From: Saccharibacillus alkalitolerans
GTDB taxonomy: Bacteria; Bacillota; Bacilli; Paenibacillales; Paenibacillaceae
DNA length: 56,312 nucleotides
Assembly (NCBI RefSeq): GCF_011090185.1
Contig: NZ_JAAFGS010000014.1
Span: forward strand, 1-56,312
Direction of reading: 5' to 3'
Below are positions 19,988-38,627 of the stretch, piece after piece. Below the pieces are notes generated by a model. It was not told the DNA's origin. It saw only the letters and a program-made list of their open reading frames with translations, and searched no databases. Within the stretch, counting starts at the first letter, position 1. Each line of letters begins with the position of its first letter. The translations under genes were made by a program, and so were the position numbers.

Positions 19988-20281
19988 TTACTCTGCAGAT
20001 TCAAAGAATTCGAGCGACTTGCTGTCTGGAGTCAGCGTTACGATCGCTTTCTTCCATTCGCTTGTGTAACCGGAGTGACGGCCGTAGCGCTTCGGCTTAG
20101 CCGGCACGCGCAGAACGTTAACTTTCAGCACTTTCACGCCGAAAATCGATTCTACCGCCTTTTTCACTTCCGTTTTGTTAGCGCTCATTTGCACTTCAAA
20201 CACGTACTTCGATTGACTCATCGCTTCAGCCGTACGCTCCGTAATGATCGGACGTTTGATAAGGTCACGAGGATCTTTCAT
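19988..20281 (-). CDS. rplW: 50S ribosomal protein L23
   Basis: L23 (97 aa), an exit-tunnel protein bound by trigger factor and signal recognition particle, begins [18 protein letters not shown] and shows [19 protein letters not shown]. Its ATG at 20281 shares one base with the rplD stop (TAATG), with the ribosome site GGAGGTATTCGC inside rplD. Confidence 0.98.
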   Translation of the reverse strand: MKDPRDLIKRPIITERTAEAMSQSKYVFEVQMSANKTEVKKAVESIFGVKVLKVNVLRVPAKPKRYGRHSGYTSEWKKAIVTLTPDSKSLEFFESAE

Positions 20282-20904
20282 TATGCGAATACCTCCTCTA
20301 CCTTCTGTACTGCGTCCTTCGTGATGATGAGCTTATCATGCACGAGAACGTCGAGAACATTAATGCCGTCAGCCTGGACGAATTTTACGCCCGGGATGTT
20401 GCGCGCGGACAGAGCAACGTTGTTATCGTATTCCGGAGCCACTACCAGGGCTTTACGATCTACGTTCAGTTTGCTCAGGATACCCGCGAATTCTTTAGTC
20501 TTCGGAGCGTTCAGGCTCAGTGCATCCAGAACGATAATTTCGTTCGCGATGACTTTCGAAGACAGTGCCGATTTGATCGCCAGACGACGAACTTTTTTAG
20601 GCAGTTTGTAGGAGTAGCTGCGCGGAGTCGGTCCGAAGACGATACCGCCGCCTCTCCACTGTGGAGAACGGATCGAACCTTGACGCGCGCGTCCCGTACC
20701 TTTTTGTTTCCAAGGTTTACGACCGCCGCCGCGAACTTCCGAACGTCCTTTGACTTTGTGCGTACCGGAGCGCAGGGATGCTTGCTGCATCACTACCGCC
20801 TGGTGAAGCACGTGTCCGTTAGGGTTGATTCCGAATACCGAATCGCTCAGTTCGATCTCGCCGACCTGGCTGCCTTCGATATTGTAGACTGCTACTTTAG
20901 GCAT
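20281..20904 (-). CDS. rplD: 50S ribosomal protein L4
   Basis: L4 (207 aa) reaches into the exit tunnel. The tunnel loop contains [19 protein letters not shown] near residues 61-80, with the conserved [10 protein letters not shown] core intact. In E. coli L4 represses the S10 operon; in Bacillota this is not general. The start at 20904 follows AAAGGAGGAACATGAA. Confidence 0.98.
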   Translation of the reverse strand: MPKVAVYNIEGSQVGEIELSDSVFGINPNGHVLHQAVVMQQASLRSGTHKVKGRSEVRGGGRKPWKQKGTGRARQGSIRSPQWRGGGIVFGPTPRSYSYKLPKKVRRLAIKSALSSKVIANEIIVLDALSLNAPKTKEFAGILSKLNVDRKALVVAPEYDNNVALSARNIPGVKFVQADGINVLDVLVHDKLIITKDAVQKVEEVFA

Positions 20905-20934
20905 TTCATGTTCCTCCTTTCTTCTAAAGGTTTA

Positions 20935-21558
20935 TTATTTCTTCACCGATGCACGGACTTTAACGAAGCCGTTTTTAGGGCCCGGAATGGAGCCTTTAAC
21001 GAGCAGCACGTTGCGTTCCGCATCGACTCTTACGATTTCGAGGTTTTGAACAGTGATCGAGTCGTGGCCCATGTGTCCTGGCAGGCGCTTGCCTTTCGGT
21101 ACGCGGTTAGCCTGGATGGAACCCATCGAACCCGGTCTGCGGTGGTAACGCGAGCCGTGCGCCATTGGTCCGCGGCTTTGTCCCCAACGTTTGATAACGC
21201 CGGCAAAACCTTTACCTTTGGAAACGCCGCTTACGTCAACGAATTCGCCTTCTGCGAATACGTCCGCTTTAAGCACTTGTCCAACCTCGAATGTTCCGAG
21301 GTCAACACCGCGAAGTTCGCGAATGTAGCGCTTAGGTGCAGTGTCCGCTTTTTTAGCGTGACCTGCCTCCGGTTTGTTGGAACGGCTGGCTTTCTTGTCC
21401 GCAAAACCGATTTGTACCGCTTCGTATCCATCGTTCTCCAGGTCTTTCTTCTGCAGCACCACGCAAGGGCCTGCTTCGATAACCGTTACCGGAACGACGT
21501 TACCTTCAGCGGTGAACACTTGGGTCATACCCAGTTTTTTCCCTAAGATACCTTTCAT
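20935..21558 (-). CDS. rplC: 50S ribosomal protein L3
   Basis: L3 (207 aa), an early-assembly protein near the peptidyl transferase centre, begins [15 protein letters not shown]. The central extension [17 protein letters not shown] and [17 protein letters not shown] are typical. The start at 21558 is preceded by AAAAGAGGTGTCAAC. Confidence 0.98.
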   Translation of the reverse strand: MKGILGKKLGMTQVFTAEGNVVPVTVIEAGPCVVLQKKDLENDGYEAVQIGFADKKASRSNKPEAGHAKKADTAPKRYIRELRGVDLGTFEVGQVLKADVFAEGEFVDVSGVSKGKGFAGVIKRWGQSRGPMAHGSRYHRRPGSMGSIQANRVPKGKRLPGHMGHDSITVQNLEIVRVDAERNVLLVKGSIPGPKNGFVKVRASVKK

Positions 21559-21597
21559 GTTGACACCTCTTTTCGTTTATGTCCTTATTCAGGAGTA

Positions 21598-22040
<443 letters not shown>

Positions 22041-22046
22041 TTCATT

Positions 22047-22075
22047 ATTATATAGAATGCGCAGCAACAATGCAA
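22047..22075 (-). promoter_or_regulatory. Sigma-A promoter of the S10-spc-alpha block
   Basis: TTGCAT (22075-22070), 17-bp spacer, consensus TATAAT (22052-22047). It lies just past the tuf terminator and drives rpsJ onward. I saw no other strong promoter before rplQ, so it may serve the whole 15-kb block. Confidence 0.85.
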
Positions 22076-22093
22076 TACTTTTTTGAAATTACA

Positions 22094-22148
22094 CAAAAAT
22101 AAAGCGAGGCCCCATCCCGACTCCGGGATAAAGGCCCCGCCTCGCGCT
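22094..22148 (-). terminator. Terminator after tuf (end of str operon)
   Basis: GCGAGGC on the 5' arm pairs with GCCTCGC on the 3' arm, with ATCCCG/CGGGAT paired inside, followed by TTTATTTTTGTG on the minus strand. It lies about 70 bases past the tuf stop and directly before the rpsJ promoter. Confidence 0.9.
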
Positions 22149-22215
22149 TTCGTTTACAGTACATTGTTACTCGTTCCAGTACACTGTTGCTTTATTTAAC
22201 GGTTAAGAACCGTTA

Positions 22216-23406
22216 TTATTTTTGGATTGTTGCTACGGCGCCGGCACCTACTGTACGTCCGCCTTCACGAATGGAGAACTTCGTTCCTTCTTCGATAGCG
22301 ATCGGAGCGATCAGTTGAACGGTAACCGTGATGTTGTCGCCCGGCATTACCATTTCCGTACCTTCCGGCAGGTTGATGATGCCCGTTACGTCAGTTGTAC
22401 GGAAGTAGAACTGAGGACGGTATCCTGTGAAGAAAGGCTTGTGACGGCCACCTTCTTCTTTAGTCAGGACGTAGATTTGAGCTGTGAACTCAGTGTGCGG
22501 CTTAACCGAACCTGGTTTCGACAGAACTTGTCCACGCTCGATTTGCTGACGGTCTACACCGCGCAGCAGGGCGCCGATGTTGTCGCCGGCTTGAGCGGAA
22601 TCCATCAGTTTACGGAACATTTCTACGCCCGTAACGACGGATTTTTTGGACTCTTCAGCGATACCAACGATTTCGATTTCGTCGCCGATCTTAACCGTAC
22701 CGCGCTCGATACGGCCAGTTGCTACCGTACCACGGCCAGTGATCGAGAATACGTCCTCGACTGGCATCAGGAAAGGCTTGTCCGTGTCGCGTTCCGGAGT
22801 CGGGATGTACTCGTCGATGATGTTGAACATTTCAACGATCTTCTGAGCCCACTCGCCCTCTGGGTTTTGCAGAGCTTCACGAGCCGAACCTTGGATGATC
22901 GGAGTGTCGTCGCCTGGGAAGTCGTATTCGCTCAGCAGGTCACGTACTTCCATTTCAACCAGTTCCAGCAGCTCAGCGTCTTCAACCATGTCGCATTTGT
23001 TCAGGAATACGACGATGTAAGGAACGCCTACCTGGCGGGAGAGCAGGATATGTTCGCGAGTTTGCGGCATTGGGCCGTCAGCTGCGGATACAACCAGGAT
23101 AGCTCCGTCCATTTGGGCAGCGCCGGTGATCATGTTTTTAACATAGTCGGCGTGTCCTGGGCAGTCTACGTGTGCGTAGTGACGAGCAGGAGTCTCGTAT
23201 TCTACGTGTGCAGTCGAGATTGTGATACCGCGTTCTCTTTCTTCAGGAGCTTTGTCGATTTGGTCGAATGCGATTGCAGCACCACCGTAAGTCTTCGACA
23301 GAACAGTTGTGATTGCGGCAGTCAGAGTCGTTTTACCATGGTCGACGTGACCGATCGTACCAATGTTAACGTGCGGCTTATTACGTTCGAATTTAGCTTT
23401 TGCCAT
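22216..23406 (-). CDS. tuf: Elongation factor Tu
   Basis: The 396-residue GTPase delivers aminoacyl-tRNA. Motifs: G1 GHVDHGKT (19-26), G2 region RGITIS, G3 DCPGH, G4 NKCD, followed by domains 2 and 3 ending [11 protein letters not shown]. The start at 23406 follows AAGGAGGAACTGTTTCAA. It is 102 bases after fusA; a TATAAT stands in that gap near 23432, but with no good -35 box. It ends the str operon and is the only tuf copy in the window. Confidence 0.99.
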   Translation of the reverse strand: MAKAKFERNKPHVNIGTIGHVDHGKTTLTAAITTVLSKTYGGAAIAFDQIDKAPEERERGITISTAHVEYETPARHYAHVDCPGHADYVKNMITGAAQMDGAILVVSAADGPMPQTREHILLSRQVGVPYIVVFLNKCDMVEDAELLELVEMEVRDLLSEYDFPGDDTPIIQGSAREALQNPEGEWAQKIVEMFNIIDEYIPTPERDTDKPFLMPVEDVFSITGRGTVATGRIERGTVKIGDEIEIVGIAEESKKSVVTGVEMFRKLMDSAQAGDNIGALLRGVDRQQIERGQVLSKPGSVKPHTEFTAQIYVLTKEEGGRHKPFFTGYRPQFYFRTTDVTGIINLPEGTEMVMPGDNITVTVQLIAPIAIEEGTKFSIREGGRTVGAGAVATIQK

Positions 23407-23508
23407 TTGAAACAGTTCCTCCTTAATGTAGAAAGATTATAGGTTTGAATCAATCCAGGCAGACACTCTTCCTAAGATGAAGCGTCCGCCCGGCGGTGAA
23501 AACGAGGA

Positions 23509-25587
<2,079 letters not shown>

Positions 25588-25636
25588 GAATGGGATTCTC
25601 CCTTCAAAATTCAGTATTGGTTGCTAAGCCGAAATC

Positions 25637-26107
25637 CTACCAGCGGTAGTGAGCGAACGCTTTGTTCGCTTCAGCCATTTTGTGCGTGTCTTCGCGTTTC
25701 TTCACGGATGCGCCGGTGTTGTTCGATGCATCGATGATTTCAGCCGCCAGACGCTCTTCCATCGTCTTCTCGCCGCGGTTGCGGGAGTAGTTGACGAGCC
25801 AACGGAGACCGAGAGCCGTCCGTCTTTCAGGCTTAACTTCGATCGGTACTTGATAGTTCGCACCACCTACACGGCGGGCTTTAACTTCGAGAACCGGCAT
25901 GATGTTTTTGATTGCGGCTTCAAACACTTCCATCGGGTCGTTGCCCGTACGTTCCTGAATCAATTTGAACGAGTTGTAAAGGATGTTTTGAGCTACACCG
26001 CGTTTACCGTCGATCATGATGCGGTTGATCAGACGAGTAACCAGTTTGCTGTTGTACACCGGATCCGGCAGTACGTCTCTTTTGGTAACTGGACCTTTGC
26101 GTGGCAT
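25637..26107 (-). CDS. rpsG: 30S ribosomal protein S7
   Basis: S7 (156 aa) initiates assembly of the small-subunit head and contacts E-site tRNA. It begins [20 protein letters not shown] and ends [17 protein letters not shown], both typical. The start at 26107 is preceded by AGAAAGGGGGATATCC. It follows rpsL by 51 bases. Confidence 0.98.
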   Translation of the reverse strand: MPRKGPVTKRDVLPDPVYNSKLVTRLINRIMIDGKRGVAQNILYNSFKLIQERTGNDPMEVFEAAIKNIMPVLEVKARRVGGANYQVPIEVKPERRTALGLRWLVNYSRNRGEKTMEERLAAEIIDASNNTGASVKKREDTHKMAEANKAFAHYRW

Positions 26108-26158
26108 GGATATCCCCCTTTCTCCGATAGTTGAACGCCCTTAGGCGCTCAAATTAAA

Positions 26159-26581
26159 TTAGTTTTTCTTTTCTTTCGGACGCTTAGCGCCGTATTTCGA
26201 ACGGGCTTGCATACGTCCGTTTACGCCTGCAGTATCAAGAGCACCGCGAACGATATGGTAACGTACACCCGCCAAGTCCTTTACGCGACCTCCGCGAACC
26301 AGCACGACGCTGTGTTCTTGCAGGTTGTGCCCGATACCCGGAATGTAAGCAGTCACCTCGATACGGTTCGTCAGACGAACACGGGCATACTTACGAAGCG
26401 CGGAGTTCGGTTTACGTGGAGTCATCGTACCTACACGAGTGCAGACACCGCGTTTTTGCGGGGCGCTCAGGTTCGTTTCTTCACGCTTCAGTGCGTTGAA
26501 ACCCTTTTGCAGAGCTGGGGATTTCGACTTCACGACTTTCGCTTGACGTCCTTTGCGGACGAGTTGGTTAATAGTTGGCAT
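26159..26581 (-). CDS. rpsL: 30S ribosomal protein S12, with streptomycin-site variants
   Basis: S12 (140 aa) monitors codon-anticodon pairing. The decoding loop reads [11 protein letters not shown], with arginine (CGT) at residue 56, where B. subtilis and E. coli have lysine (E. coli K42 of the mature protein, K43 with Met). The second loop reads [11 protein letters not shown], with alanine (GCG) at 104 in place of the usual proline. K-to-R at the first site is a classic streptomycin-resistance substitution; changes at the proline are linked to streptomycin phenotypes. Two ATGs are possible (26587 and 26581) after AAGGGGGTGG; I prefer 26581, which gives the conserved [11 protein letters not shown]. 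Confidence 0.96.
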   Translation of the reverse strand: MPTINQLVRKGRQAKVVKSKSPALQKGFNALKREETNLSAPQKRGVCTRVGTMTPRKPNSALRKYARVRLTNRIEVTAYIPGIGHNLQEHSVVLVRGGRVKDLAGVRYHIVRGALDTAGVNGRMQARSKYGAKRPKEKKN

Positions 26582-26742
26582 TTTCATTGCCACCCCCTTC
26601 CCATATTGGTGAACATCCTTGTTACAAACCGTTTCCCCCAAGTCCACAGACCCAGGTGGTTCATAAAAGAACAAATGAAAGTTTTTGCCCCAGCCGCTTA
26701 ACGCTTCTGAAACAAAAACGTTCTTACACAGTTATGACTTTC
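26582..26742 (-). other. 161-base intergenic leader before rpsL
   Basis: The gap between the L7Ae-like gene and rpsL is long for this operon. It holds short possible pairings (AACG/CGTT with a T-rich loop; CCAC/GTGG) and the rpsL ribosome site. I see no promoter, terminator or credible small gene in it. Confidence 0.4.
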
Positions 26743-26991
26743 TCACTTCAGAACCGCAGCCATCGCCGCTCCGACTTCGATCCCGCAGGCTTTGCCGAGC
26801 TCTCGCATCGTCTCTACCTCGGTAACCTTCACGCCGGACTTGCCGCACAGCGATGTAATCTTGGCGATCATCCGCTGGTCTGCATCCATGGCTACATAAA
26901 CTTCGGAAGCTTGTCCAAGTTCGACCGCTCGCACGGTCTGCTTGGTACCGATTTTGACATGAGCGTCCTGGAGTCCTTTATCATTAGACAT
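26743..26991 (-). CDS. rplGB: L7Ae-family K-turn-binding protein (YbxF-like)
   Basis: An 82-residue single-domain protein of the L7Ae/L30e/S12e/Gadd45 fold, like B. subtilis YbxF, which binds K-turn RNA. Visible parts: KIGTKQTVRAVELGQASEVYVAMDA and the C-terminal GKACGIEVGAAMAAVLK. The start at 26991 follows TTTTGGAGGATATGCCGA. It is the first gene after the str promoter, between rpoC and rpsL, the usual place. The symbol follows Bacillus usage; its function here is inferred. Confidence 0.9.
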   Translation of the reverse strand: MSNDKGLQDAHVKIGTKQTVRAVELGQASEVYVAMDADQRMIAKITSLCGKSGVKVTEVETMRELGKACGIEVGAAMAAVLK

Positions 26992-27046
26992 TCGGCATAT
27001 CCTCCAAAAGACAGGATCAATACATGCTGCTCACGCACCTTTGCTA

Positions 27047-27075
27047 TATTAGCACTGGGGAGAGCGGTATGTCAA
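27047..27075 (-). promoter_or_regulatory. Sigma-A promoter of the str operon
   Basis: Consensus TTGACA (27075-27070), 17-bp spacer, TAATAT (27052-27047). It follows the rpoC end hairpin and lies 55 bases before the L7Ae-like gene. Confidence 0.85.
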
Positions 27076-27086
27076 GCAAAGAATTT

Positions 27087-27123
27087 CGGGGCTTCAAGGG
27101 AATTCCCGTCCCTTTCCGCCCCG
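27087..27123 (-). terminator. Hairpin after rpoC, probable weak terminator
   Basis: CGGGGC pairs with GCCCCG and AAGGG with CCCTT inside, 22 bases past the rpoC stop. The 3' side lacks a clear uracil run (AAATTCTTTGC), so termination may be partial. Confidence 0.5.
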
Positions 27124-27145
27124 ATTCCTCCGAACCGCAGCGGCC

Positions 27146-30760
<3,615 letters not shown>

Positions 30761-30800
30761 GGAGCAACCCTCCCTATATGCGGTTCCTGATTTTTAAAAC

Positions 30801-34352
<3,552 letters not shown>

Positions 34353-34726
34353 CTATACTCACCCCTCAATGTCTACTCAACTTTAGGCACTTTTTGGATG
34401 AAAATGCCGAGTTTAAAAATTCCATTGCGACCCTTACTTTGAATCACGTATAATGAGACAAAGACGGGCGCGACCCTTACATGCAGAAAAGCCCTTATCG
34501 AGTATGATTCGAAAAAAGAGCGTCGCATGGCCGGATCAATAATGAATCGAAGCATGTAATGAAACGTCGCTGCATATCTTTCAAAGTGCCGTCAAAAATG
34601 CCCGCACATCCGCCTTCGCGCATCAAAATATTAAGCCCCAAACAAAACCGCGCTTCCTTTGCTGTTTTGCGGAGCCTCTTGACATTTTAATATGCTAAAG
34701 CCACGTAGGGCATTCTATACTGACAT
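34353..34726 (-). other. Long 5' leader of rpoBC with an 11-bp direct repeat
   Basis: The predicted transcript start near 34726 leaves about 370 nt before rpoB. The leader carries GTAAGGGTCGC twice on the minus strand (34480-34470 and 34437-34427), 43 bases apart, and a possible CAAAAC/GTTTTG pairing near 34640-34670. No uracil-tailed terminator is clear. Short frames inside it lack ribosome sites. Its function is unknown to me. Confidence 0.45.
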
Positions 34727-34732
34727 TTTACA

Positions 34733-34761
34733 ACTATAACACGGCCTCACAGGTCGGTCAA
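34733..34761 (-). promoter_or_regulatory. Sigma-A promoter of rpoBC
   Basis: TTGACC (34761-34756), 17-bp spacer, TATAGT (34738-34733), located about 45 bases past the methyltransferase stop. Confidence 0.8.
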
Positions 34762-34806
34762 CCCTTTCTCCGGACTTCTCCGAAAAAATTCTTCTTTTCC
34801 TCCCTA

Positions 34807-35403
34807 TCAGCCTTTTATCGCTTGATAGATTCGATACCCTTTGTCTTTCGTCACTTCTTCCACCCGATCGAACAGCGACTCCAGTTTTGCTTTTGCCGAC
34901 GGCGCACCCTGCTTTTTCTGGATGACGATCCACAGCGAGCCTCCCGGATTCAGTCGATCGCTCGCCTGTTCGAACAGACGATGCACGGTTTCCTTGCCGG
35001 CGCGAATCGGCGGATTGGTAATAATGACATCGAAGCTCTCTTCCGAGACCGCTTCGAGCAGATCGCTCTGCATCGCCTTTGCCTGCAAAATGCCGTTGGC
35101 CGCCGCGTTTTCGCGCGCCAGTTCGACCGCCCGTTCGTTGACATCCAGCATCGTAACGCTCGAAGCCCCCATTAGACCGGCCGCAATGCCGATCGGACCG
35201 TAGCCGCAGCCTACATCCAGCACGGAAGCTCCCTCCGGAATTTCGAGCGCCTCAATCAGCACCCGGCTTCCGTAATCGAGTCCGCTTTTGGAAAAAACGC
35301 CGGCATCGGTAACCAGACGCACTTTTTTGCCGCGCAGTTCGACGTCAATCGTCTTCCGGTCATGCGCAGCGGAAGGACGGTTGGAATAATAATGATCCGA
35401 CAT
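34807..35403 (-). CDS. Class I SAM-dependent methyltransferase, RsmC-like (YbxB)
   Basis: The 198-residue protein has a Rossmann methyltransferase fold: motif I SVLDVGCGYGPIGIAAG near residues 65-81, the acidic MLDVNERAVELARENA, and the catalytic-type NPPIRAGK. This is the RsmC/RlmG type, which methylates exocyclic guanine nitrogens of rRNA; the exact target is not established from sequence. Bacillus has the homologue ybxB at the same place between rplL and rpoB. The start at 35403 has AAGGGGTTG upstream and gives MSDHYYSNRPS; the frame extends to 35481 without support. Confidence 0.88.
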   Translation of the reverse strand: MSDHYYSNRPSAAHDRKTIDVELRGKKVRLVTDAGVFSKSGLDYGSRVLIEALEIPEGASVLDVGCGYGPIGIAAGLMGASSVTMLDVNERAVELARENAAANGILQAKAMQSDLLEAVSEESFDVIITNPPIRAGKETVHRLFEQASDRLNPGGSLWIVIQKKQGAPSAKAKLESLFDRVEEVTKDKGYRIYQAIKG

Positions 35404-35490
35404 CCGATTCAACCCCTTTATCGTTGATCGAAGGCTTAATCGCCAACCTCGCAAAAAGCGTCCGTTTGGAAATTGGCGCAAATACGAGAA

Positions 35491-35524
35491 CAGACCCCCG
35501 AAGCAGGATAACTTCGAGGGTCTG
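35491..35524 (-). terminator. Hairpin after rplL, weak terminator or processing site
   Basis: CAGACCC-t-CGAAG pairs with CTTCG-g-GGGTCTG across an eight-base loop, 28 bases past the rplL stop. The following bases (TTCTCGTATT) are poor in T, so partial read-through into the methyltransferase gene is likely. Confidence 0.5.
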
Positions 35525-35552
35525 CCCTGTGTAGCGCTTATTTAAAAAGCGA

Positions 35553-35915
35553 TTACTTTACTTCTACGGAAGCGCCAGCTTCTTCGAGCTTTGCTTTGAT
35601 CGCTTCTGCGTCTTCTTTGGAAGTTTTTTCTTTGATTGCTTTTGGAGCGTTGTCTACAACTTCTTTCGCTTCTTTCAGGCCCAGGCCTGTGATTTCGCGA
35701 ACGACTTTGATAACGTTGATCTTCGAAGCGCCAGCGCTTGTCAGGATAACGTCGAATTCAGTTTGCTCAGCTTCAGCTGCTGCTGCGCCGCCGCCTACCA
35801 TTGCCATAGGAGCTGCTGCAGTTACGCCGAATTCTTCTTCGATTGCTTTAACCAGGTCGTTCAGTTCCAGTACAGTCATGCCTTTGATGGCTTCAAGGAT
35901 TTGCTCGTTGCTCAT
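35553..35915 (-). CDS. rplL: 50S ribosomal protein L7/L12
   Basis: The 120-residue stalk protein recruits translation GTPases. The dimerisation domain (about 1-30), the Ala/Gly-rich hinge (about 34-50) and the C-terminal domain with [17 protein letters not shown] are visible. The start at 35915 follows GGAGGTTCAATC. It lies 96 bases after rplJ. Confidence 0.99.
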   Translation of the reverse strand: MSNEQILEAIKGMTVLELNDLVKAIEEEFGVTAAAPMAMVGGGAAAAEAEQTEFDVILTSAGASKINVIKVVREITGLGLKEAKEVVDNAPKAIKEKTSKEDAEAIKAKLEEAGASVEVK

Positions 35916-36011
35916 GATTGAACCTCCATTTGGGTATGTGGGATCAGCCGGCTAAGGCTGTCGATTTTGTGAAACGGGATAAAACGTTTTGCGCAAGGCC
36001 GCTAAGCGGTC

Positions 36012-36518
36012 TTATGCAGTCTGCTGCTCGTCTTTTTCCGCAACGGCTTTGACTGCCAGCGCGAAGTTGCGCATAGGAGCCTGGAGCACGCTGAGGAGCA
36101 TGGACAGCAAACCTTCGCGGGAAGGCAGGGAAGCCAGTGCTTTCAGTTCGTCCGCACTTACTACGCGTCCTTCTACCACGCCGCCTTTCAGTTCCAGAGC
36201 GTCATTCGCTTTCGCGAAGTCGTTCAGGATTTTGGCAGGCGCTACAGCGTCTTCCGTACCGAATGCGATAGCGGTCGGTCCTGTGAGAACCGCGTCGAGA
36301 TCGGTCAGTTCGGAAGCTGCAGTCGCACGGCGAACCAGCGAGTTTTTCAGAACTTGGAACTCGATGCCCGCTTCGCGCAGTTGCTTACGCAGCTCGGTAA
36401 CTTGAGCTACGTTCAGACCGCGATAGTCGACAACGACGGTCGTTACGCTGTCGCGCAGTTTACCGGCGATTACGTCTACCGCTTCTTGTTTAGCTTGAAC
36501 TACTTTTGCGTTAGCCAA
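36012..36518 (-). CDS. rplJ: 50S ribosomal protein L10
   Basis: L10 (168 aa) anchors L7/L12 dimers to the ribosome stalk and represses its own synthesis. I use a TTG start at 36518: AGGAGGTG lies six bases upstream and the product begins [17 protein letters not shown], the family N-terminus. The frame runs on to 36680 through the leader hairpins and is not coding there. The C-terminal helix ([16 protein letters not shown]) is the L12-binding segment. Confidence 0.96.
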   Translation of the reverse strand: MANAKVVQAKQEAVDVIAGKLRDSVTTVVVDYRGLNVAQVTELRKQLREAGIEFQVLKNSLVRRATAASELTDLDAVLTGPTAIAFGTEDAVAPAKILNDFAKANDALELKGGVVEGRVVSADELKALASLPSREGLLSMLLSVLQAPMRNFALAVKAVAEKDEQQTA

Positions 36519-36635
36519 ATCGTACACCTCCTGTTGAATTCGAGTGAAACAGAGGACCGCCGCGCCGGGCGGTTCCGCTCGTTCCCACTTGTTGCTGGCA
36601 TGTCCGAACCGAAGTCCGGACATGCACCGTAGGCA

Positions 36636-36667
36636 ATAAGAAAAGCCTCCGCAGAAGACGAAGGCTT
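36636..36667 (-). terminator. Attenuator terminator in the rplJL leader
   Basis: AAGCCTTCG pairs with CGGAGGCTT, followed by TTCTTATT on the minus strand. It lies just downstream of the conserved L10-leader segment and 118 bases before rplJ, the position expected of an attenuator. Confidence 0.65.
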
Positions 36668-36793
36668 GACGAATCAGCAAAGCTGAAATTCTATCACGAC
36701 ACCTCGGTAGGAAATTAAGCTCGAAAGCACCTACTGTCTACGGTAAGCATATTCAAATTTAGTCAACCGTTCAAAAGAACGGAATCGAACAAC
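36668..36793 (-). ncRNA. L10 leader (ribosomal-protein-responsive RNA)
   Basis: The segment at 36748-36701 reads CTTACCGTAGACAGTAGGTG, then later CCTACCGAGGT, the hallmark pairing of the Bacillota L10 leader (Rfam L10_leader). In B. subtilis binding of L10(L12) to this RNA controls transcription attenuation of rplJL. The downstream terminator at 36636-36667 fits that mechanism. Confidence 0.8.
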
Positions 36794-36799
36794 TATCAC

Positions 36800-36828
36800 A
36801 GTATAAGTGAAAGGTCGACCGAAGTCAA
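36800..36828 (-). promoter_or_regulatory. Sigma-A promoter of rplJ-rplL
   Basis: TTGACT (36828-36823), 17-bp spacer, TATACT (36805-36800), only eight bases past the rplA stop. No terminator separates it from rplA. Confidence 0.85.
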
Positions 36829-36835
36829 CACTTTA

Positions 36836-37528
36836 TTATCTGTAAGAAGTTGTGTTTACGCGAATGCTCGGTCCCATCGTTGCGGACACCGCTACGCCTT
36901 TCAGGTAAACGCCCTTGGCAGCAGCCGGTTTAGCGCGGTTCAGCGCGTCCATCAGTGCTTTCAGGTTATCGTTCAACTGCTCCTCACTGAACGACGCTTT
37001 GCCGATCGGTGCATGGATTTGGCCCGCTTTGTCCAGACGGTATTCGATTTTACCGGCTTTGATTTCTTGAACAGCCTTGGTAACGTCGAATGTAACTGTG
37101 CCTGCTTTAGGGTTAGGCATGAGGCCTTTACCGCCGAGCAGACGACCCAGTTTACCGACTTCGCTCATCATGTCAGGCGTTGCTACGCAGACGTCGAACT
37201 CGAACCAACCTTGTTGGATCTTGTTGATCATGTCCTGATCGCCTACGAAGTCCGCTCCGGCAGCTTCCGCTTCCTTCGCTTTATCGCCTTTTGCAAATAC
37301 CAGTACGCGCTGCGTTTTGCCTGTGCCGTGTGGCAGGACAACGACGCCGCGGACGGCTTGGTCTTGTTTACGCGGGTCTACGCCCAGACGTACTGCCGCT
37401 TCGACGGTTTCGTCGAATTTAGCCGTTGCGGTCTTTTTGACGAGACCTACGGCTTCGGCCGGTTCGTAAGCTGCTTCGATGTCGATCAGCTTGGCAGCTT
37501 CGAGATACTTCTTACCGTGTTTAGCCAT
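36836..37528 (-). CDS. rplA: 50S ribosomal protein L1
   Basis: L1 (230 aa) forms the mobile stalk that releases E-site tRNA. The start at 37528 follows AAAGGAGGAATACACA, giving [16 protein letters not shown]; a frame extension to 37570 is not used. Signatures include [20 protein letters not shown]. It follows rplK by 92 bases, probably in one transcript from the rpmG promoter. Confidence 0.98.
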   Translation of the reverse strand: MAKHGKKYLEAAKLIDIEAAYEPAEAVGLVKKTATAKFDETVEAAVRLGVDPRKQDQAVRGVVVLPHGTGKTQRVLVFAKGDKAKEAEAAGADFVGDQDMINKIQQGWFEFDVCVATPDMMSEVGKLGRLLGGKGLMPNPKAGTVTFDVTKAVQEIKAGKIEYRLDKAGQIHAPIGKASFSEEQLNDNLKALMDALNRAKPAAAKGVYLKGVAVSATMGPSIRVNTTSYR

Positions 37529-37620
37529 TGTGTATTCCTCCTTTGTGGTGTTAGCGGGTAACCCTCCCACGTATGCCGCACTGCCTTGAGGCTCGGCTTT
37601 GGACGATACTCAAGAATCAA

Positions 37621-38046
37621 TTAGTCTTGGATCGTGATGCCCATGCTGCGGGCTGTACCTTCGACCATGCGCATTGCGGACTCGACGTTCGCAGCGTTGA
37701 GGTCAGGCATTTTTTGCTCGGCGATTTGGCGAACGGTGTCGCGGTTAACCGTAGCAACTTTTTTCTTGTTCGGTTCGCCCGAGCCTTTCTCGATCTTCGC
37801 AGCGACGCGCAGAAGGACTGCTGCCGGCGGAGTTTTCGTGATGAAAGTGAACGAACGGTCTTCAAATACGGAGATCTCGACCGGAATGATCAGACCTGCC
37901 TGGTCGGCTGTGCGAGCATTGAATTCTTTACAGAATGCCATGATGTTCACACCCGCTTGACCCAGTGCCGGACCTACCGGAGGCGCAGGGTTCGCTTTGC
38001 CTGCAGGAATTTGAAGTTTCACCATTTTAATGACTTTCTTTGCCAT
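37621..38046 (-). CDS. rplK: 50S ribosomal protein L11
   Basis: L11 (141 aa) forms the GTPase-associated centre and is needed for the stringent response. It begins [20 protein letters not shown] with the proline-rich [16 protein letters not shown] that binds thiostrepton-class compounds. The start at 38046 follows AAGGAGGTGTTTCTCA. It follows nusG by 23 bases. Confidence 0.98.
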   Translation of the reverse strand: MAKKVIKMVKLQIPAGKANPAPPVGPALGQAGVNIMAFCKEFNARTADQAGLIIPVEISVFEDRSFTFITKTPPAAVLLRVAAKIEKGSGEPNKKKVATVNRDTVRQIAEQKMPDLNAANVESAMRMVEGTARSMGITIQD

Positions 38047-38069
38047 TGAGAAACACCTCCTTGCGTTAA

Positions 38070-38603
38070 TTAAATCTTCTCGACTTGCGTGTAATCCAGC
38101 TCAAGCGGTGTCTCGCGCCCGAACATGTTGACGTGAACCTTCAGCTTGCTTTTCTCGAGCAGAATTTCTTCCACTGTTCCGACAAAGTTCGCAAAAGGTC
38201 CCACTTTGATACGCACGGATTCCTTCAGATCGAATTCGATCTTCGGTTTCGGTTCGTCCATGCCCATATGCTTCAGAATTTGTTCTACCTCTTCCGGAAG
38301 CAGGGCTGTCGGCTTGGAACCGGAACCCGTCGAACCTACGAACCCGGTGACGCCCGGCGTGTTGCGGACAACATACCAAGAATCATCGGTTTGGATCATT
38401 TCCACCAAGACATAACCGGGATACACTTTACGCATGACGGTTTTTTTCTTGCCGTCTTTGTCGACCAGTTCTTCTTCCATCGGAACAAGAACCCGGAAAA
38501 TCTTGTCTTCCATGCCCATAGATTCTACGCGTCTTTCCAAATTGGCTTTGACTTTGTTCTCATACCCGGAATAGGTATGAACGACGTACCATCTTTTTTC
38601 CAT
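38070..38603 (-). CDS. nusG: Transcription elongation factor NusG
   Basis: The 177-residue protein has an NGN domain (about 1-110, beginning [19 protein letters not shown]) and a C-terminal KOW domain ([18 protein letters not shown], about 130-148). In Bacillus NusG promotes sequence-specific pausing; it also contacts S10. It follows secE by 24 bases. Confidence 0.98.
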   Translation of the reverse strand: MEKRWYVVHTYSGYENKVKANLERRVESMGMEDKIFRVLVPMEEELVDKDGKKKTVMRKVYPGYVLVEMIQTDDSWYVVRNTPGVTGFVGSTGSGSKPTALLPEEVEQILKHMGMDEPKPKIEFDLKESVRIKVGPFANFVGTVEEILLEKSKLKVHVNMFGRETPLELDYTQVEKI

Positions 38604-38627
38604 ATCAAGCCACCTACAGGCCCTTCC

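Noticed and set aside
23427..23434. TATAAT near 23432 as an independent tuf promoter
   Set aside because: No acceptable -35 hexamer 16-18 bp upstream and no extended -10. A separate tuf promoter exists in some Bacillus, but the evidence here is too weak.
34373..34555. Minus-strand frame of 60 codons in the rpoB leader, and shorter frames (8 and about 42 codons) around it, as leader peptides
   Set aside because: None has a Shine-Dalgarno sequence at usable spacing, and the products resemble no known family. I treat the region as untranslated leader.
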